From NCBI RefSeq assembly GCF_900100605.1, contig NZ_FNCN01000006.1, forward strand, positions 212,476 through 276,475: a DNA stretch of 64,000 bases, written 5' to 3'. The notes beneath the pieces are model-generated. The model was not told where the DNA came from and did not search any database. It worked only from the letters and a program-made list of their open reading frames with translations. The position numbers and the translations under genes were made by a program. This stretch comes from Sinosporangium album. GTDB taxonomy: Bacteria; Actinomycetota; Actinomycetes; Streptosporangiales; Streptosporangiaceae. This document shows positions 21,200 to 28,698 of this stretch, piece after piece; the stretch's first letter is position 1; every line of letters starts with the position of its first letter.

Positions 21200-21370
21200 G
21201 TGAGCCTTGGTCCGGCCCAGATCGCAGATGCCCTCGGCCATCGGCTTCGACGGACGCACGGGAAGGACGGCTACCTGATCCGGGCCCAGCAGGACCACAT
21301 AGACGTCGCCGGACGGGCGGCAGCCCACCGAGCCGCGGTCGGCTCGACCCGGATCGATAATTTCCTTTGA
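21200..21370 (+). CDS. small protein after the XRE regulator
   Basis: A 56-codon frame starting GTG two bases after the XRE stop and ending at TGA 21368. It reads SLGPAQIADALGHRLRRTHGKDGYLIRAQQDHIDV and then an Ala/Arg-rich tail ending DNFL. The near-contact with the upstream gene and a sensible amphipathic composition favour a real gene or the remains of one. I do not recognise a family. It is also possible that this is a chance frame. Confidence 0.33.
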   Translation: MSLGPAQIADALGHRLRRTHGKDGYLIRAQQDHIDVAGRAAAHRAAVGSTRIDNFL

Positions 21371-21768
21371 AATGCGTCTACAAACGCCGCCATCGACAAA
21401 CTAAGCCAATTCCTCGCAGGGGCGACGAGCGCTCTCGGCTTTGCATCGACCGAGGGCTTGACAACGTCACTTCGATCCCTTATGGGACGATGAGGACCGG
21501 AAAGGCGATCATGCAGACTGCTTCTCGAAGAGTGACCACGCATTGGCTGTTCATCCCTTGGAGACACAGGAAGCCGGAGAAAGAACTTTAGAGGACTCTC
21601 GGGTGCTGCGTCGCCAAGCAGCAGGCAGGCACCGTTCCCGATTCCACAACTTCAGAGACCGGACTAAGGCTACCCTCTTCCGCCAAGCCGAAGTCCCAAT
21701 CATCCCAGCTCAGAGCACTTCTCTCAGGCAAGCAATCAAGCAGGACCAATTCGCCACAAAAGCCGTAG
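21371..21768. other. intergenic stretch without supported gene
   Basis: About 400 bp with lower GC than the flanks. Short frames occur on both strands but none has a ribosome binding site together with a recognisable protein. It presumably carries the LysR promoter at its right end and may be decayed DNA. Confidence 0.4.
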
Positions 21769-21780
21769 ATAAGTACTTAT
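21769..21780. promoter_or_regulatory. 12-bp palindrome before the LysR start codon
   Basis: ATAAGTACTTAT is a perfect palindrome ending 10 bases before the LysR ATG. LysR proteins usually bind and repress their own promoters at AT-rich dyads, so it may be an autoregulatory site. It also occupies the place of a ribosome binding site, which the gene lacks. Confidence 0.35.
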
Positions 21781-21790
21781 ACTTCGCCTT

Positions 21791-22738
21791 ATGGATCGCA
21801 GTGGCGCCAGCAAGGCTCAGCCCTCTTCGGACGACCCCCCATCCCGCGAGCCCAGCCTTCACCAACTGCGGCTATTTTTAGTGCTGGCCGAAGAACTCCA
21901 TTTCGGTCGCGCCGCCCAACGTCTGTTCCTGACGCAGCCAGCACTGAGCCAACAAATCCGGGCATTAGAGGACCGACTGCGTGTCAACCTGGTGCAGCGC
22001 TCCTCCCGTCGCGTGGATCTCACCGCTGCCGGCCGGGCTCTGGTACCCGAAGCGCGTGGCGTCGTGGCGGCTATGGACCGCTTTCGAACTATCGCCGCCA
22101 CCCACGCGCGGCAAGTGCGAGGCCATTTGAGGATCGGAGCCATCGGCGGTGAGGCATTCATGCCATACGCGATCGCCATCCTCGCCGAACTCTCAGCCCG
22201 GCACCCTGCCATCACCGTGGAGATCCGCTCCATGAATTTCGTCGAGCAAACTTATGTCCTGCACCGCAGAGAGGTCGACGCTGCGTTCCTCCGGCCCCCT
22301 CTGCCGCCCGGGGTGCGGAGCCTGCACCTGGCGACAGGGCCCCGCGTCGCCTGTCTACCCGCCGACGACCCGCTGGTGGCTCGGGCACCGCTGACCTTGG
22401 CCCAGTTGTCCGACCACGTGGTGGTCGATGTCCCGATCCCGGAACTTCGGGAATGGTGGGACTACTGGACGGTCAACCCCCGCCCCGACGGCAGGCCCGT
22501 ACGCTATGGACCCATGGCCGGGGACATGGATGCGCTGCTGTCAGCCGTCGCCCGTGGCCAGGCCATCGCCTTCCTGCCCGCCGAGGCTCGCTACGACTAC
22601 ACCCGCCGTGGCGTCTCGTACGTCGATGTCACGGATCTACCCCTCTCCACGTCGGCCTTGGCCTGGCTTACCGACCATGACCACCCCCCTGTCACCGCTC
22701 TGATTCAAGCGGCGCGCGCCGTGCTGCAGCGCAACTGA
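21791..22738 (+). CDS. LysR-family transcriptional regulator
   Basis: A 315-residue regulator. The winged helix is at about 22-85 (LHQLRLFLVLAEELHFGRAAQRL and FLTQPALSQQIRALEDRL) and the periplasmic-binding-like effector domain from about 100 (LRIGAIGGEAFMPYAIAILAELSARHPAITVEI). The N-terminal 22 residues before the HTH are extra. No Shine-Dalgarno sequence is seen before ATG 21791, so a leaderless transcript is possible. No divergent target gene is adjacent, so the regulon is unknown. Confidence 0.85.
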   Translation: MDRSGASKAQPSSDDPPSREPSLHQLRLFLVLAEELHFGRAAQRLFLTQPALSQQIRALEDRLRVNLVQRSSRRVDLTAAGRALVPEARGVVAAMDRFRTIAATHARQVRGHLRIGAIGGEAFMPYAIAILAELSARHPAITVEIRSMNFVEQTYVLHRREVDAAFLRPPLPPGVRSLHLATGPRVACLPADDPLVARAPLTLAQLSDHVVVDVPIPELREWWDYWTVNPRPDGRPVRYGPMAGDMDALLSAVARGQAIAFLPAEARYDYTRRGVSYVDVTDLPLSTSALAWLTDHDHPPVTALIQAARAVLQRN

Positions 22739-22769
22739 AAAGTAGGCATTCAGCAGCTCTGTGACGCTG

Positions 22770-22990
22770 CGTGAGCCTGGCTGGTCAGGCGAGTTTGCCG
22801 ATGGGGGGCGTTCAGAGGTTGCCGCCGTGGCGCTTGTGCTTGCCCGACCATCAAAGGTCGTAGCCGCCAGGGCCGGGAGCGGAACACCGATCGGTCTCGA
22901 TCAATGCGCCGTCCAGATTGACGTGCGCCAAGCCCTTCGCCTTGGCCGCCTCCAGCGCCCGTTCCAGCGCTGTACCCCCGTGCTATTACC
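22770..22990 (-). pseudogene. remnant of an IS5-type DDE transposase
   Basis: Read leftward, one frame gives GTALERALEAAKAKGLAHVNLDG and then ALIETDRCSAPGPGGYDL, a stop, WSGKHKRHGGNL, a stop. This is the DDE_Tnp_4 block around the first catalytic Asp, where intact copies have TDR and DLWWSGKHHNHGGN. The first stop is a TGA where TGG is expected. Both ends of the gene are gone and no terminal repeats are evident. Confidence 0.7.
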
Positions 22991-23089
22991 TGCATCCATA
23001 ACTAATCGTCTACCTATCCGGCCATCTTACTTATAGCCGGGATTCTTGCACCTTTCGTTAGGGCGTGGGACTGTTCCGGCAGGGCACCC

Positions 23090-23152
23090 GGTGGCGATTT
23101 CATTGGTGCGATCAAGGCGCGAAAGGAGGAGTTCGCTCAAGAAATCGCCACC
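23090..23152. repeat. 12-bp perfect inverted repeat
   Basis: GGTGGCGATTTC (23090-23101) and GAAATCGCCACC (23141-23152) are exact reverse complements separated by 39 bases. It could fold into a long hairpin or be leftover ends of a small mobile element near the transposase remnant. No gene is supported between 22991 and 23292. Confidence 0.5.
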
Positions 23153-23292
23153 TTCATAATCGCGGATCCCGCAGCACTCCCAACGGTCTTTTCGCCGTAT
23201 CCGCCTAAGCAAATACCAGAGAAATCGTTTTCCTCAGGGCCGTATCACGCGGCTACGAGGTCGAGTACACCATCTAGAACGAGGAGATTCGT

Positions 23293-23805
23293 ATGCGGAA
23301 AGTGGTGAGCAGGGCCTTGCTCGCAGCGGCCCTGCTGGTAACGGCACTCGTTGCGGTGCCCGCACCCGCATTTGCAGGCGGCTGGGGAGCCACCGTCACG
23401 GAGTACAACGCCGACGGCCGGGCCGAGAGATTCTGGGTCGGCAGTGACGGCGCCGTTTGGCATGCCTGGGCGTCGACCCCCGGCGGACCGATCAACAGCG
23501 GAAACTACAGCCTGGGCGGCCACGTCACCTCCGGCGTCGGAGTCACCCGCAACCAGGACGGCCGCCTCGAGATCTTCGGCCGCGCGGACGGTGGGGACCT
23601 GAACCACAAGTGGCAACTCTCACCAGGCGGTAGCTGGAGCGGCTGGGCCTCGCTCGGCGGCCAGCTGCGGCCCCGCACTGGCGTGTACGCGGACTACTTT
23701 TCCAGGAACGGCGGCACCATCCGGGTGAAGGTGACCGGCGTCGATGGTCGAACCCGCTACAAGTGGCAGCTCGCACCGAACTGCTGTTGGGGTGACTGGG
23801 TGTAA
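23293..23805 (+). CDS. small secreted PLL/tectonin-like beta-propeller fragment protein
   Basis: A 170-residue protein with a clear signal peptide (RKVVSRALLAAALLVTALVA, cleavage after AFA near residue 29). The mature part has three to four blades of the PLL/tectonin lectin type: ERFWVGSDGAVWHAW, LEIFGRADGGDLNHKWQ, then a looser YKWQLAPNCCWGDWV with two adjacent cysteines. Complete members have more blades, so this is either a short form or cut at the end. Probably exported and sugar- or surface-binding. GAGGAG precedes the ATG. Confidence 0.72.
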   Translation: MRKVVSRALLAAALLVTALVAVPAPAFAGGWGATVTEYNADGRAERFWVGSDGAVWHAWASTPGGPINSGNYSLGGHVTSGVGVTRNQDGRLEIFGRADGGDLNHKWQLSPGGSWSGWASLGGQLRPRTGVYADYFSRNGGTIRVKVTGVDGRTRYKWQLAPNCCWGDWV

Positions 23806-23960
23806 GCCCGGCGCGGCTGGTAGTGGACGCCACGTGTAGGACTCTGCCGTCCTGGTCAGCCTCGGCCAGGACGACCAGGTTCGGCCGGCGAGCAAACAAC
23901 GAACGACCAGCGTGATCAACATGCAGTGAGGAAAACTGTCGAGACGGTCAACGAGTAACA

Positions 23961-23993
23961 AAACCCCAGGCCAGCAGCACTGGCCTGGGGTTT
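23961..23993 (-). terminator. rho-independent terminator of a lost tRNA-Lys gene
   Basis: AAACCCCAGGCCAG and CTGGCCTGGGGTTT form a perfect 14-bp stem with a 5-nt loop. Read on the minus strand it ends in TTTTGTT, and it begins 7 bases after the 3' end of the tRNA-Lys fragment, the normal place for a tRNA terminator. Confidence 0.8.
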
Positions 23994-23999
23994 CTCTCA

Positions 24000-24037
24000 G
24001 GTGCGCCGTCAGGGACTCGAACCCCGGCCCCGCTGAC
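24000..24037 (-). pseudogene. 3' fragment of tRNA-Lys (probable attachment-site scar)
   Basis: On the minus strand the sequence runs from the 3' half of an anticodon stem (GTCAGC) through a T arm with TTCGAGT loop to GACGGCGCACC. It matches what I know of the 3' end of actinobacterial tRNA-Lys(CUU). The 5' half is missing: upstream of it lies a truncated hydrolase gene. tRNA 3' ends are common attachment sites for integrases, and the retained terminator shows this is the chromosomal side of such a junction. The type of tRNA is from memory of the consensus, not a search. Confidence 0.62.
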
Positions 24038-24137
24038 GCTTGCTGATCGTTCAAAATGAGGCCTGGAGCCGAGGTACGCCACGCGCACCCACGCCCGCAC
24101 GGACGCGCCGGTCGAACCGCGTGCGGGCAAGCTGCCG

Positions 24138-24935
24138 GTGGTGCTTTTCGGTTCAGGGGACGGCGGGCCGCGCACGCTGGGCACCACCCTGGTCGAAGAT
24201 CTCGCCTCGCGCGGCTACCTGGTCGTCACCATCGACCACACCTACGAAGCCGACCAGGTGGAGTTTCCCGGCGGACGCCTGGTGCGCGCCCTGCCGCTGC
24301 CCGCGAAGCTGACGCCGAAAGTCATCGCCAAGCTGCTGGCCAAGCACGCGCGGGCGCGCATGGCGGACATGCGCTACGTCCTGGACCAGGTCACCGCCCT
24401 GGCCCACGGCCGCCCGATCAGCGGCAAACTGCCCGAGGGGATGCTCGGCGCGCCCGACGCCTCGCGAGTGGGGGCGCTGGGACAGTCGCTGGGCGGGTCG
24501 GTCGCCGCGCAACTGACCCGCGACGACACCCGCGTGGACGCGGGCGTCAACCTTGACGGCGCCTATGTCGGCCCGATCGCCGTACGCGGTGTGACCAGGC
24601 CGTTCCTGCAACTGGCGGCCGAGACCCACACGCGTGAGAGTGAGCCGAGCTGGAAGTCGTTCTGGCGGGCCTCGACCGGATGGAAGCGGGAGCTTCGCTT
24701 CAAAGGCGCGGCCCACGGCTCGTTCACCGACCTGCAGCCGCTGCTGCCGCAGATCGCGGCCAAGCTCCCCAACGTGCCGCTCGCGGACTACGTGGGCACG
24801 ATCGATCCCGGCCGTTCGGTGGCGGCCCAGCGCGCGTACGTCGGCGCCTTCTTCGACCTACACCTGCGAGGCAAGCCGACCCACCTGTTCGAGAGCCCCG
24901 ACACCCGCTTCCCCGAGGTTGCCCTCATCCCCTGA
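24138..24935 (+). CDS. alpha/beta hydrolase lacking its N-terminus
   Basis: A 265-residue alpha/beta hydrolase of the lipase/PAF-acetylhydrolase-like kind. The nucleophile serine is in GALGQSLGGSVA, the acid probably in GVNLDGAYVG or the following strand, and the histidine in FKGAAHGSFTD. The similarity-like frame runs back to codon 24060 (TRTHARTDAPVEPRAGKLPVVLF) where it meets a stop and the tRNA fragment, so about 90 residues including the signal peptide of complete members are missing. GTG at 24138 is the first usable start. It is likely a pseudogene, though the catalytic core is whole. Confidence 0.6.
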   Translation: MVLFGSGDGGPRTLGTTLVEDLASRGYLVVTIDHTYEADQVEFPGGRLVRALPLPAKLTPKVIAKLLAKHARARMADMRYVLDQVTALAHGRPISGKLPEGMLGAPDASRVGALGQSLGGSVAAQLTRDDTRVDAGVNLDGAYVGPIAVRGVTRPFLQLAAETHTRESEPSWKSFWRASTGWKRELRFKGAAHGSFTDLQPLLPQIAAKLPNVPLADYVGTIDPGRSVAAQRAYVGAFFDLHLRGKPTHLFESPDTRFPEVALIP

Positions 24936-25160
24936 CCCCGCGGGGTCCACGGCTCCGCTCGTAGTAGGTGTTGGTGAGGTAGAGCCCCGGCAGAGCTCGC
25001 GTCCCGGGCCCGAACATTCGGACATTAGGGGTAAAACCTACGTGCCATGTGGCACAAATTCCCCCCTTTACACACCATAGTCGTCATGATTTACTGCTCT
25101 TGACATTGGCTAGAATCGGAATTCTGCGGCATCGCCATACCTTATTAAGGATGTGGGGTA

Positions 25161-25550
25161 TTGAGGCTTAAGAAGTTACTCCATCTGGCTGTTGTTTCCG
25201 CCGGCATCGCGGCAACAACTCTCGTCTCCGCCACACCGGCACAAGCGGCCACCTGCGCCAGTGGCCACTGGTGCCTCTGGACTGACCGCTGGTTCACGGG
25301 AACGAAATATCAGGGATACGGAAGCCAAAATCCTCTGCCGGAGCCGATCAACGACGACACCTTTTCGGTCATCAATAATTCTTCTAAAGCAATCCGCATC
25401 TATCGTTCAGCAGGATTCTCGGGCTCATACACGTGCGTCCAGCCGGGCGACAGCATCGACGACCTTACTGTCTTCTCAGTAGGACGGTTCGGGTCATCTG
25501 TTAAACGGGGCAGCCCGGATAGGTGCGGCTGGAGCATGTCTGACAAATGA
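25161..25550 (+). CDS. secreted peptidase inhibitor family I36-like protein
   Basis: A 129-residue secreted protein. The signal peptide (MRLKKLLHLAVVSAGIAATT, cleavage after AQA near residue 29) is followed by a beta/gamma-crystallin-like fold: CLWTDRWFTGTKYQGYG, INNSSKAIRIYRSAGFSGS and QPGDSIDDL are the I36 pattern seen in SMPI-type inhibitors. Four cysteines could form two disulfides. The start is TTG at 25161 behind GGATGTGGGG; the ATG at 25151 is out of frame. Inhibitory activity is inferred from the family only. Confidence 0.75.
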   Translation: MRLKKLLHLAVVSAGIAATTLVSATPAQAATCASGHWCLWTDRWFTGTKYQGYGSQNPLPEPINDDTFSVINNSSKAIRIYRSAGFSGSYTCVQPGDSIDDLTVFSVGRFGSSVKRGSPDRCGWSMSDK

Positions 25551-25595
25551 TCACGCCGTTTGCGCTTGAATGATCTTTCATGGTGAGACGTTGGC

Positions 25596-25985
25596 GAGCT
25601 GACCGACAGCGCCTGGCGGCGGATTGAGCCGCTCCTGCCCGCCGCGGACGGCCGAGGTCGCCCGCAGCGGGACCACCGCCAGGTCATCGACGGCATCCTG
25701 TGGCGCCTGCTCACCGGAGTTCCCTGGTCATTCCCGGGCGCCGGGACCATATCGCCAACCGCTGGCGCAGGGCCTGCGCAAGGGTAGCCGTGAAGGCCGC
25801 CCCTATGCTTTCGACGCCGAGGTCTAGAGGCAGCGCAAGCTGGTCGAACGCTGCTTCGCCAAGCTCAAGCAGTGGCGGGCGATCGCGACACCGTTGGACA
25901 AACTCGCCGACCGCTATCTCGCGGGTTTCGTCGTCGCCTCGCTAAGGCTCTGGCTCCGTCAAGCCGAAATGCCAGCCAGGCCCCA
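25596..25985 (+). pseudogene. internally deleted IS5-family transposase
   Basis: The front codes for ELTDSAWRRIEPLLPA and IDGILWRLLTGVPW, the N-terminus of IS5-type transposases. The back, in another frame and after a TAG, codes for KLVERCFAKLKQWRAIATPLD and YLAGFVVASLRLWLR, the C-terminal block with the catalytic Glu region. The middle with the other catalytic aspartates is deleted and a frameshift separates the halves. It cannot make active protein. Confidence 0.75.
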
Positions 25986-26143
25986 GCTAGACTAGCTGAA
26001 CTTCGGACTGAGGAGCGAAGCCAACGCTTTCAGGACCATTGCTGCATGTAATGCGCATTATGGCCAATCTATTCTTTCGCCTTGACCTGAGAGCTTTACC
26101 GGGATACCTTTGAGGCCATTTGATGACCTCACGGAGGGTCTCC

Positions 26144-26368
26144 ATGCAGCTCGAAATCCTCTGCAAAGACCAGAACTCAGGCGGCAACGGCTGCCCGACC
26201 ATCTATCTCGCCGAGGATGGCCAGATAGTGATTCAAGGGCCTGCGGTCGATCAGGAAACCTTCTCTAACCTCGTCAACGTTCTGCCGGGTGAGATCGCTC
26301 TACAGATCGCCCCGGAGGTGCTGCTGGGTGCTGTTGAGAGGCTCCGCGCCAAGAACAAGGCCGCCTGA
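26144..26368 (+). CDS. 74-aa partner protein of DUF6879
   Basis: A 74-residue protein of no known function (QLEILCKDQNSGGNGCPTIY, then AEDGQIVIQGPAVDQETFSNL). Genes like this stand directly before DUF6879 genes in many actinobacteria. The start at 26144 is behind GGAGGG; the stop codon touches the ATG of the next gene, so they are co-translated. Two cysteines may bind a metal or form a bond; nothing else can be said. Confidence 0.72.
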   Translation: MQLEILCKDQNSGGNGCPTIYLAEDGQIVIQGPAVDQETFSNLVNVLPGEIALQIAPEVLLGAVERLRAKNKAA

Positions 26369-26926
26369 ATGGGGCGAGTGTTCCGCTCCCTCGATGACCC
26401 GGAGTTCAATCGCTTTTTTTCGGAGTTCCGCTTCACGGCTTATCGCCTGGAGTCGCTACAGCGCTACGACGTCTCCTACGAGAAGGCGGAGTTCGATCTC
26501 TTCCTGGCGGGGCGGCAGCGAGGTGAGTTCCCCGGGATCGCACAGTGGATCAGCGAAACCGTCAAGCCCGCTCGGGGTGCCGGCAAGCTCCTGCATCGAG
26601 TCCATGTGGTGGAGGAACCCCTTTCCGATTACGTGCGGTTCGAGTGCGCCTGGGCATACACGCACACCGTGCCGGCCGGCGAAGACGTGCGGCTTATCCC
26701 CGTCTCGTCCGGGAGTTGGCCCGAGGGGCTTCCTCACTACGACTACTGGCTGTTCGACTCCTCCATCCTCATCACCATGCACTACCAAGAGGATGGCTTG
26801 TTCGAAGCAGCGGAGATCGTGAAGGACCCGGAAAAGATTGTGGAGGCCAACTACTGGAGAGATATGGCGGTGAGCCAGTCGATCCCATTTGCCGACTTTT
26901 ACGAGAAGCGCAACGGCATATTCTAA
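26369..26926 (+). CDS. DUF6879 family protein
   Basis: A 185-residue actinobacterial protein of the DUF6879 type: RFTAYRLESLQRYDVSYEKAEFDLFLAG at the front, HRVHVVEEPLSDYVRFECAWAY in the middle and HYDYWLFDSSILITMHYQEDGLFEAAEI towards the end. Function unknown; these proteins usually sit beside XRE-type regulators in developmental or biosynthetic gene neighbourhoods. Here the regulator slot is taken by a decayed AfsR-like gene in the same frame. The start ATG abuts the upstream stop codon. Confidence 0.8.
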   Translation: MGRVFRSLDDPEFNRFFSEFRFTAYRLESLQRYDVSYEKAEFDLFLAGRQRGEFPGIAQWISETVKPARGAGKLLHRVHVVEEPLSDYVRFECAWAYTHTVPAGEDVRLIPVSSGSWPEGLPHYDYWLFDSSILITMHYQEDGLFEAAEIVKDPEKIVEANYWRDMAVSQSIPFADFYEKRNGIF

Positions 26927-26944
26927 AGCGGCGAACCGACAAGA

Positions 26945-27485
26945 ATACAGAACTCGGACAACGAATTCGCGGGCGACGCCGATGCCGTCGAACAGCACCG
27001 GCTGGATTCCCTCGCCTCCAGCGAAGACGAACTCAGTGACGTGCGCGCCGCGTTCTCTTGGTCGTATCGCGGGTTTTCAACCGAGGTGCAGCACGCCTTC
27101 CGGCTCCTCGGCCTCCACCCCGGCCGGGAGTTCGGCTTGACGGCGACCATGGCGCTGGTGGATTCCACTGATCAGCGCGCCGCGCAGCGGCTCCTGGACA
27201 TGCTGGCTGCGGCGCATCTCCTGCAGAGGGTGTCGCCAAGTCGCTACCGCTTGCACGACCTTCTCAGGGCGCATGCCAAGGAACGGCTTCGAGAAGAGAC
27301 CAGTGCAAAGGACCAGGCCCTGGCTGTTCGTCGAGTCCTGAGCTGGTATCTCCTGACCGCCGATGCGGGTCGTAGAGTGATCCTTCCTTACTCGCACGAG
27401 GTCCCCCTTGTTCCGCGGGAACAGCTTGTGATTCCGGCATTCGCCGACGCCGAAGCAGCCATGAGCTGGTTCAAAGCAGAGCCGC
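26945..27485 (+). pseudogene. remnant of an AfsR/SARP-type regulator with NB-ARC module
   Basis: One open frame continues after the DUF6879 stop and reads QHRLDSLASSEDELSDVR, then AFSWSYRGFSTEVQHAFRLLG and RYRLHDLLRAHAKERLREE, the region after the NB-ARC ATPase of AfsR-like regulators. The DNA-binding and ATPase parts are absent at the front, and similarity ends at AMSWFKAE, where the tetratricopeptide part should begin. The longest possible product (from GTG 27041) would be meaningless beyond that point. It is a broken gene. Confidence 0.7.
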
Positions 27486-27494
27486 GAACCCATC

Positions 27495-27584
27495 GTGGAA
27501 ACCCCCGCCCACGCCCTCGCCACTTTTCAGGCGTGCGATCTGGATGCCGCGTGCATCGGGGACTATCTTGTCGAACGGATCTGA
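27495..27584 (+). pseudogene. short C-terminal fragment of an unknown protein
   Basis: A 29-codon frame (ETPAHALATFQACDLDAACI, then GDYLVERI and a stop) follows the AfsR-like remnant in another frame. The composition looks protein-like and the end is clean, so it may be the tail of another deleted gene joined here. No family recognised. Confidence 0.22.
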
Positions 27585-27602
27585 GCTGCCACACTGGATG
27601 GC

Positions 27603-28070
27603 ATGATGACCACGCCGCTGCGTGCAGCCGCCCGCGTTATCGCCCTGGACGACGACGAGCGTGTGCTGCTGCTGCGCTATGAGGAGAACGGTGGTTTCTG
27701 GGCCACACCCGGCGGCTCCCTCGACAGCGGAGAGGACCACATCACCGCTCTTCTCCGCGAGCTTCGCGAGGAGCTCGGTGTCGAGGAGGGCGAAGTCCAC
27801 CTAGGTGGGCAGATCGCCGAACGCAGCACCGAGCACGAGGTCGGCGGCCAAGATGTCCGCCAAGTCGAGCGGTACTACCTCGCACGTTTCGCGGCTGACG
27901 ACATCGACCCCGACCGCGCCACCCAGCCCGACGACATCCAGGCCCGCCGCTGGTGGACTCTTGCTGAACTGCGCTCGACGAGCGAGACCATCTACCCACT
28001 CGGCCTCAGCGATCTCGTCGCTGAGATCCTGACCGCAGGTGCGCCCCAGCGACCCGTTCTCTTGCAGTGA
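27603..28070 (+). CDS. NUDIX hydrolase
   Basis: A 155-residue NUDIX hydrolase that would cleave a nucleoside diphosphate linked to some group. The box is GGSLDSGEDHITALLRELRE followed by ELGV, matching G-x5-E-x7-REUxEExGU with all metal-binding glutamates. An ATG-ATG pair opens the gene; the second (27606) is equally possible. Substrate not predictable. It is the first apparently intact gene after the decayed segment. Confidence 0.88.
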   Translation: MMTTPLRAAARVIALDDDERVLLLRYEENGGFWATPGGSLDSGEDHITALLRELREELGVEEGEVHLGGQIAERSTEHEVGGQDVRQVERYYLARFAADDIDPDRATQPDDIQARRWWTLAELRSTSETIYPLGLSDLVAEILTAGAPQRPVLLQ

Positions 28071-28224
28071 CCCCGCTTTGAGCCCTGACCTGCCCCCACC
28101 CCGCCAATCGGCGCGAGCGCCCTCGGGGCGGAGCTGAATGAGCGGATCGCTCTCTTCTCAGCGCATCCCGCTGTCGCTCCATCATTGCCGACCGTTTCTG
28201 AGTGACTCAGGGGAAGGGGGAGGT

Positions 28225-28698
28225 ATGGCTGTTCAGGTGGCGGTGTGTGGGCCTCGGGAATGCACGGAGGAGGACCGGGGGAATGCGCGTGAGTTGGGGA
28301 GGTTGCTGGCCGAGCGGGGGGCGGTGGTGATTTGCGGGGGTTATTCGGGGGTTATGGCCGCGGTCGCGGCGGGGGCGCGGGAGGCGGGGGGCACGGTGGT
28401 GGGAGTTCTTTCCCGGGACACCAAGGAGGGCGCGAATCCCGATCTGACGGTGGCGATTCCGACGGGGGTTGGGGAGGCTCGCAACAATATCATCGTGAAT
28501 TCCGGTGACGCCGTGATCGTGGTGGGCGGTTCGTGGGGCACGCTGTCGGAGCTGGCCCTCGCCATGCGTAGGGGGCGTGTGCCGGTGGTCCAGCTCGGTG
28601 GGTGGCGGATCCTCGACGAGCGTGGCCGACCGGTCCCCGGCATCCGCCACGCCGCATCCCCCGAGGAGGCTCTGGAGCTGACCGGTTTGTGGGCTTAG
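28225..28698 (+). CDS. TIGR00725/LOG-like SLOG-fold protein
   Basis: A 157-residue Rossmann-like protein of the SLOG superfamily (TIGR00725). GGYSGVMAAVAAGA and GGSWGTLSELALAM are the nucleotide-binding stretches; the second replaces the PGGxGTxxE of cytokinin-activating LOG enzymes. Some relatives cleave nucleotide glycosidic bonds; whether this one does is unknown. ATG 28225 is chosen over an upstream start because of GGGGGAGG. Its stop overlaps the end of the convergent Tad operon by 4 bp. Confidence 0.82.
   Translation: MAVQVAVCGPRECTEEDRGNARELGRLLAERGAVVICGGYSGVMAAVAAGAREAGGTVVGVLSRDTKEGANPDLTVAIPTGVGEARNNIIVNSGDAVIVVGGSWGTLSELALAMRRGRVPVVQLGGWRILDERGRPVPGIRHAASPEEALELTGLWA

Noticed and set aside
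21271-21567. 98-codon leftward gene
   Set aside because: Overlaps the small frame after the XRE gene, Arg/Ser/Ala-rich, no ribosome binding site.
22761-23036. 91-codon rightward gene
   Set aside because: It is the opposite-strand reading of the transposase relic and has no start signal.
23027-23212. 61-codon leftward gene
   Set aside because: Spans the inverted repeat, has unlikely composition and no ribosome binding site.
24934-24947. terminator GACCCCGCGGGGTC after the hydrolase
   Set aside because: A 14-bp palindrome overlapping the stop codon, but without a loop or T run; too weak to list as a feature.
19062-28224. intact prophage or conjugative element
   Set aside because: No integrase, capsid, terminase or transfer gene is seen; only regulators, small secreted proteins and broken transposases remain.
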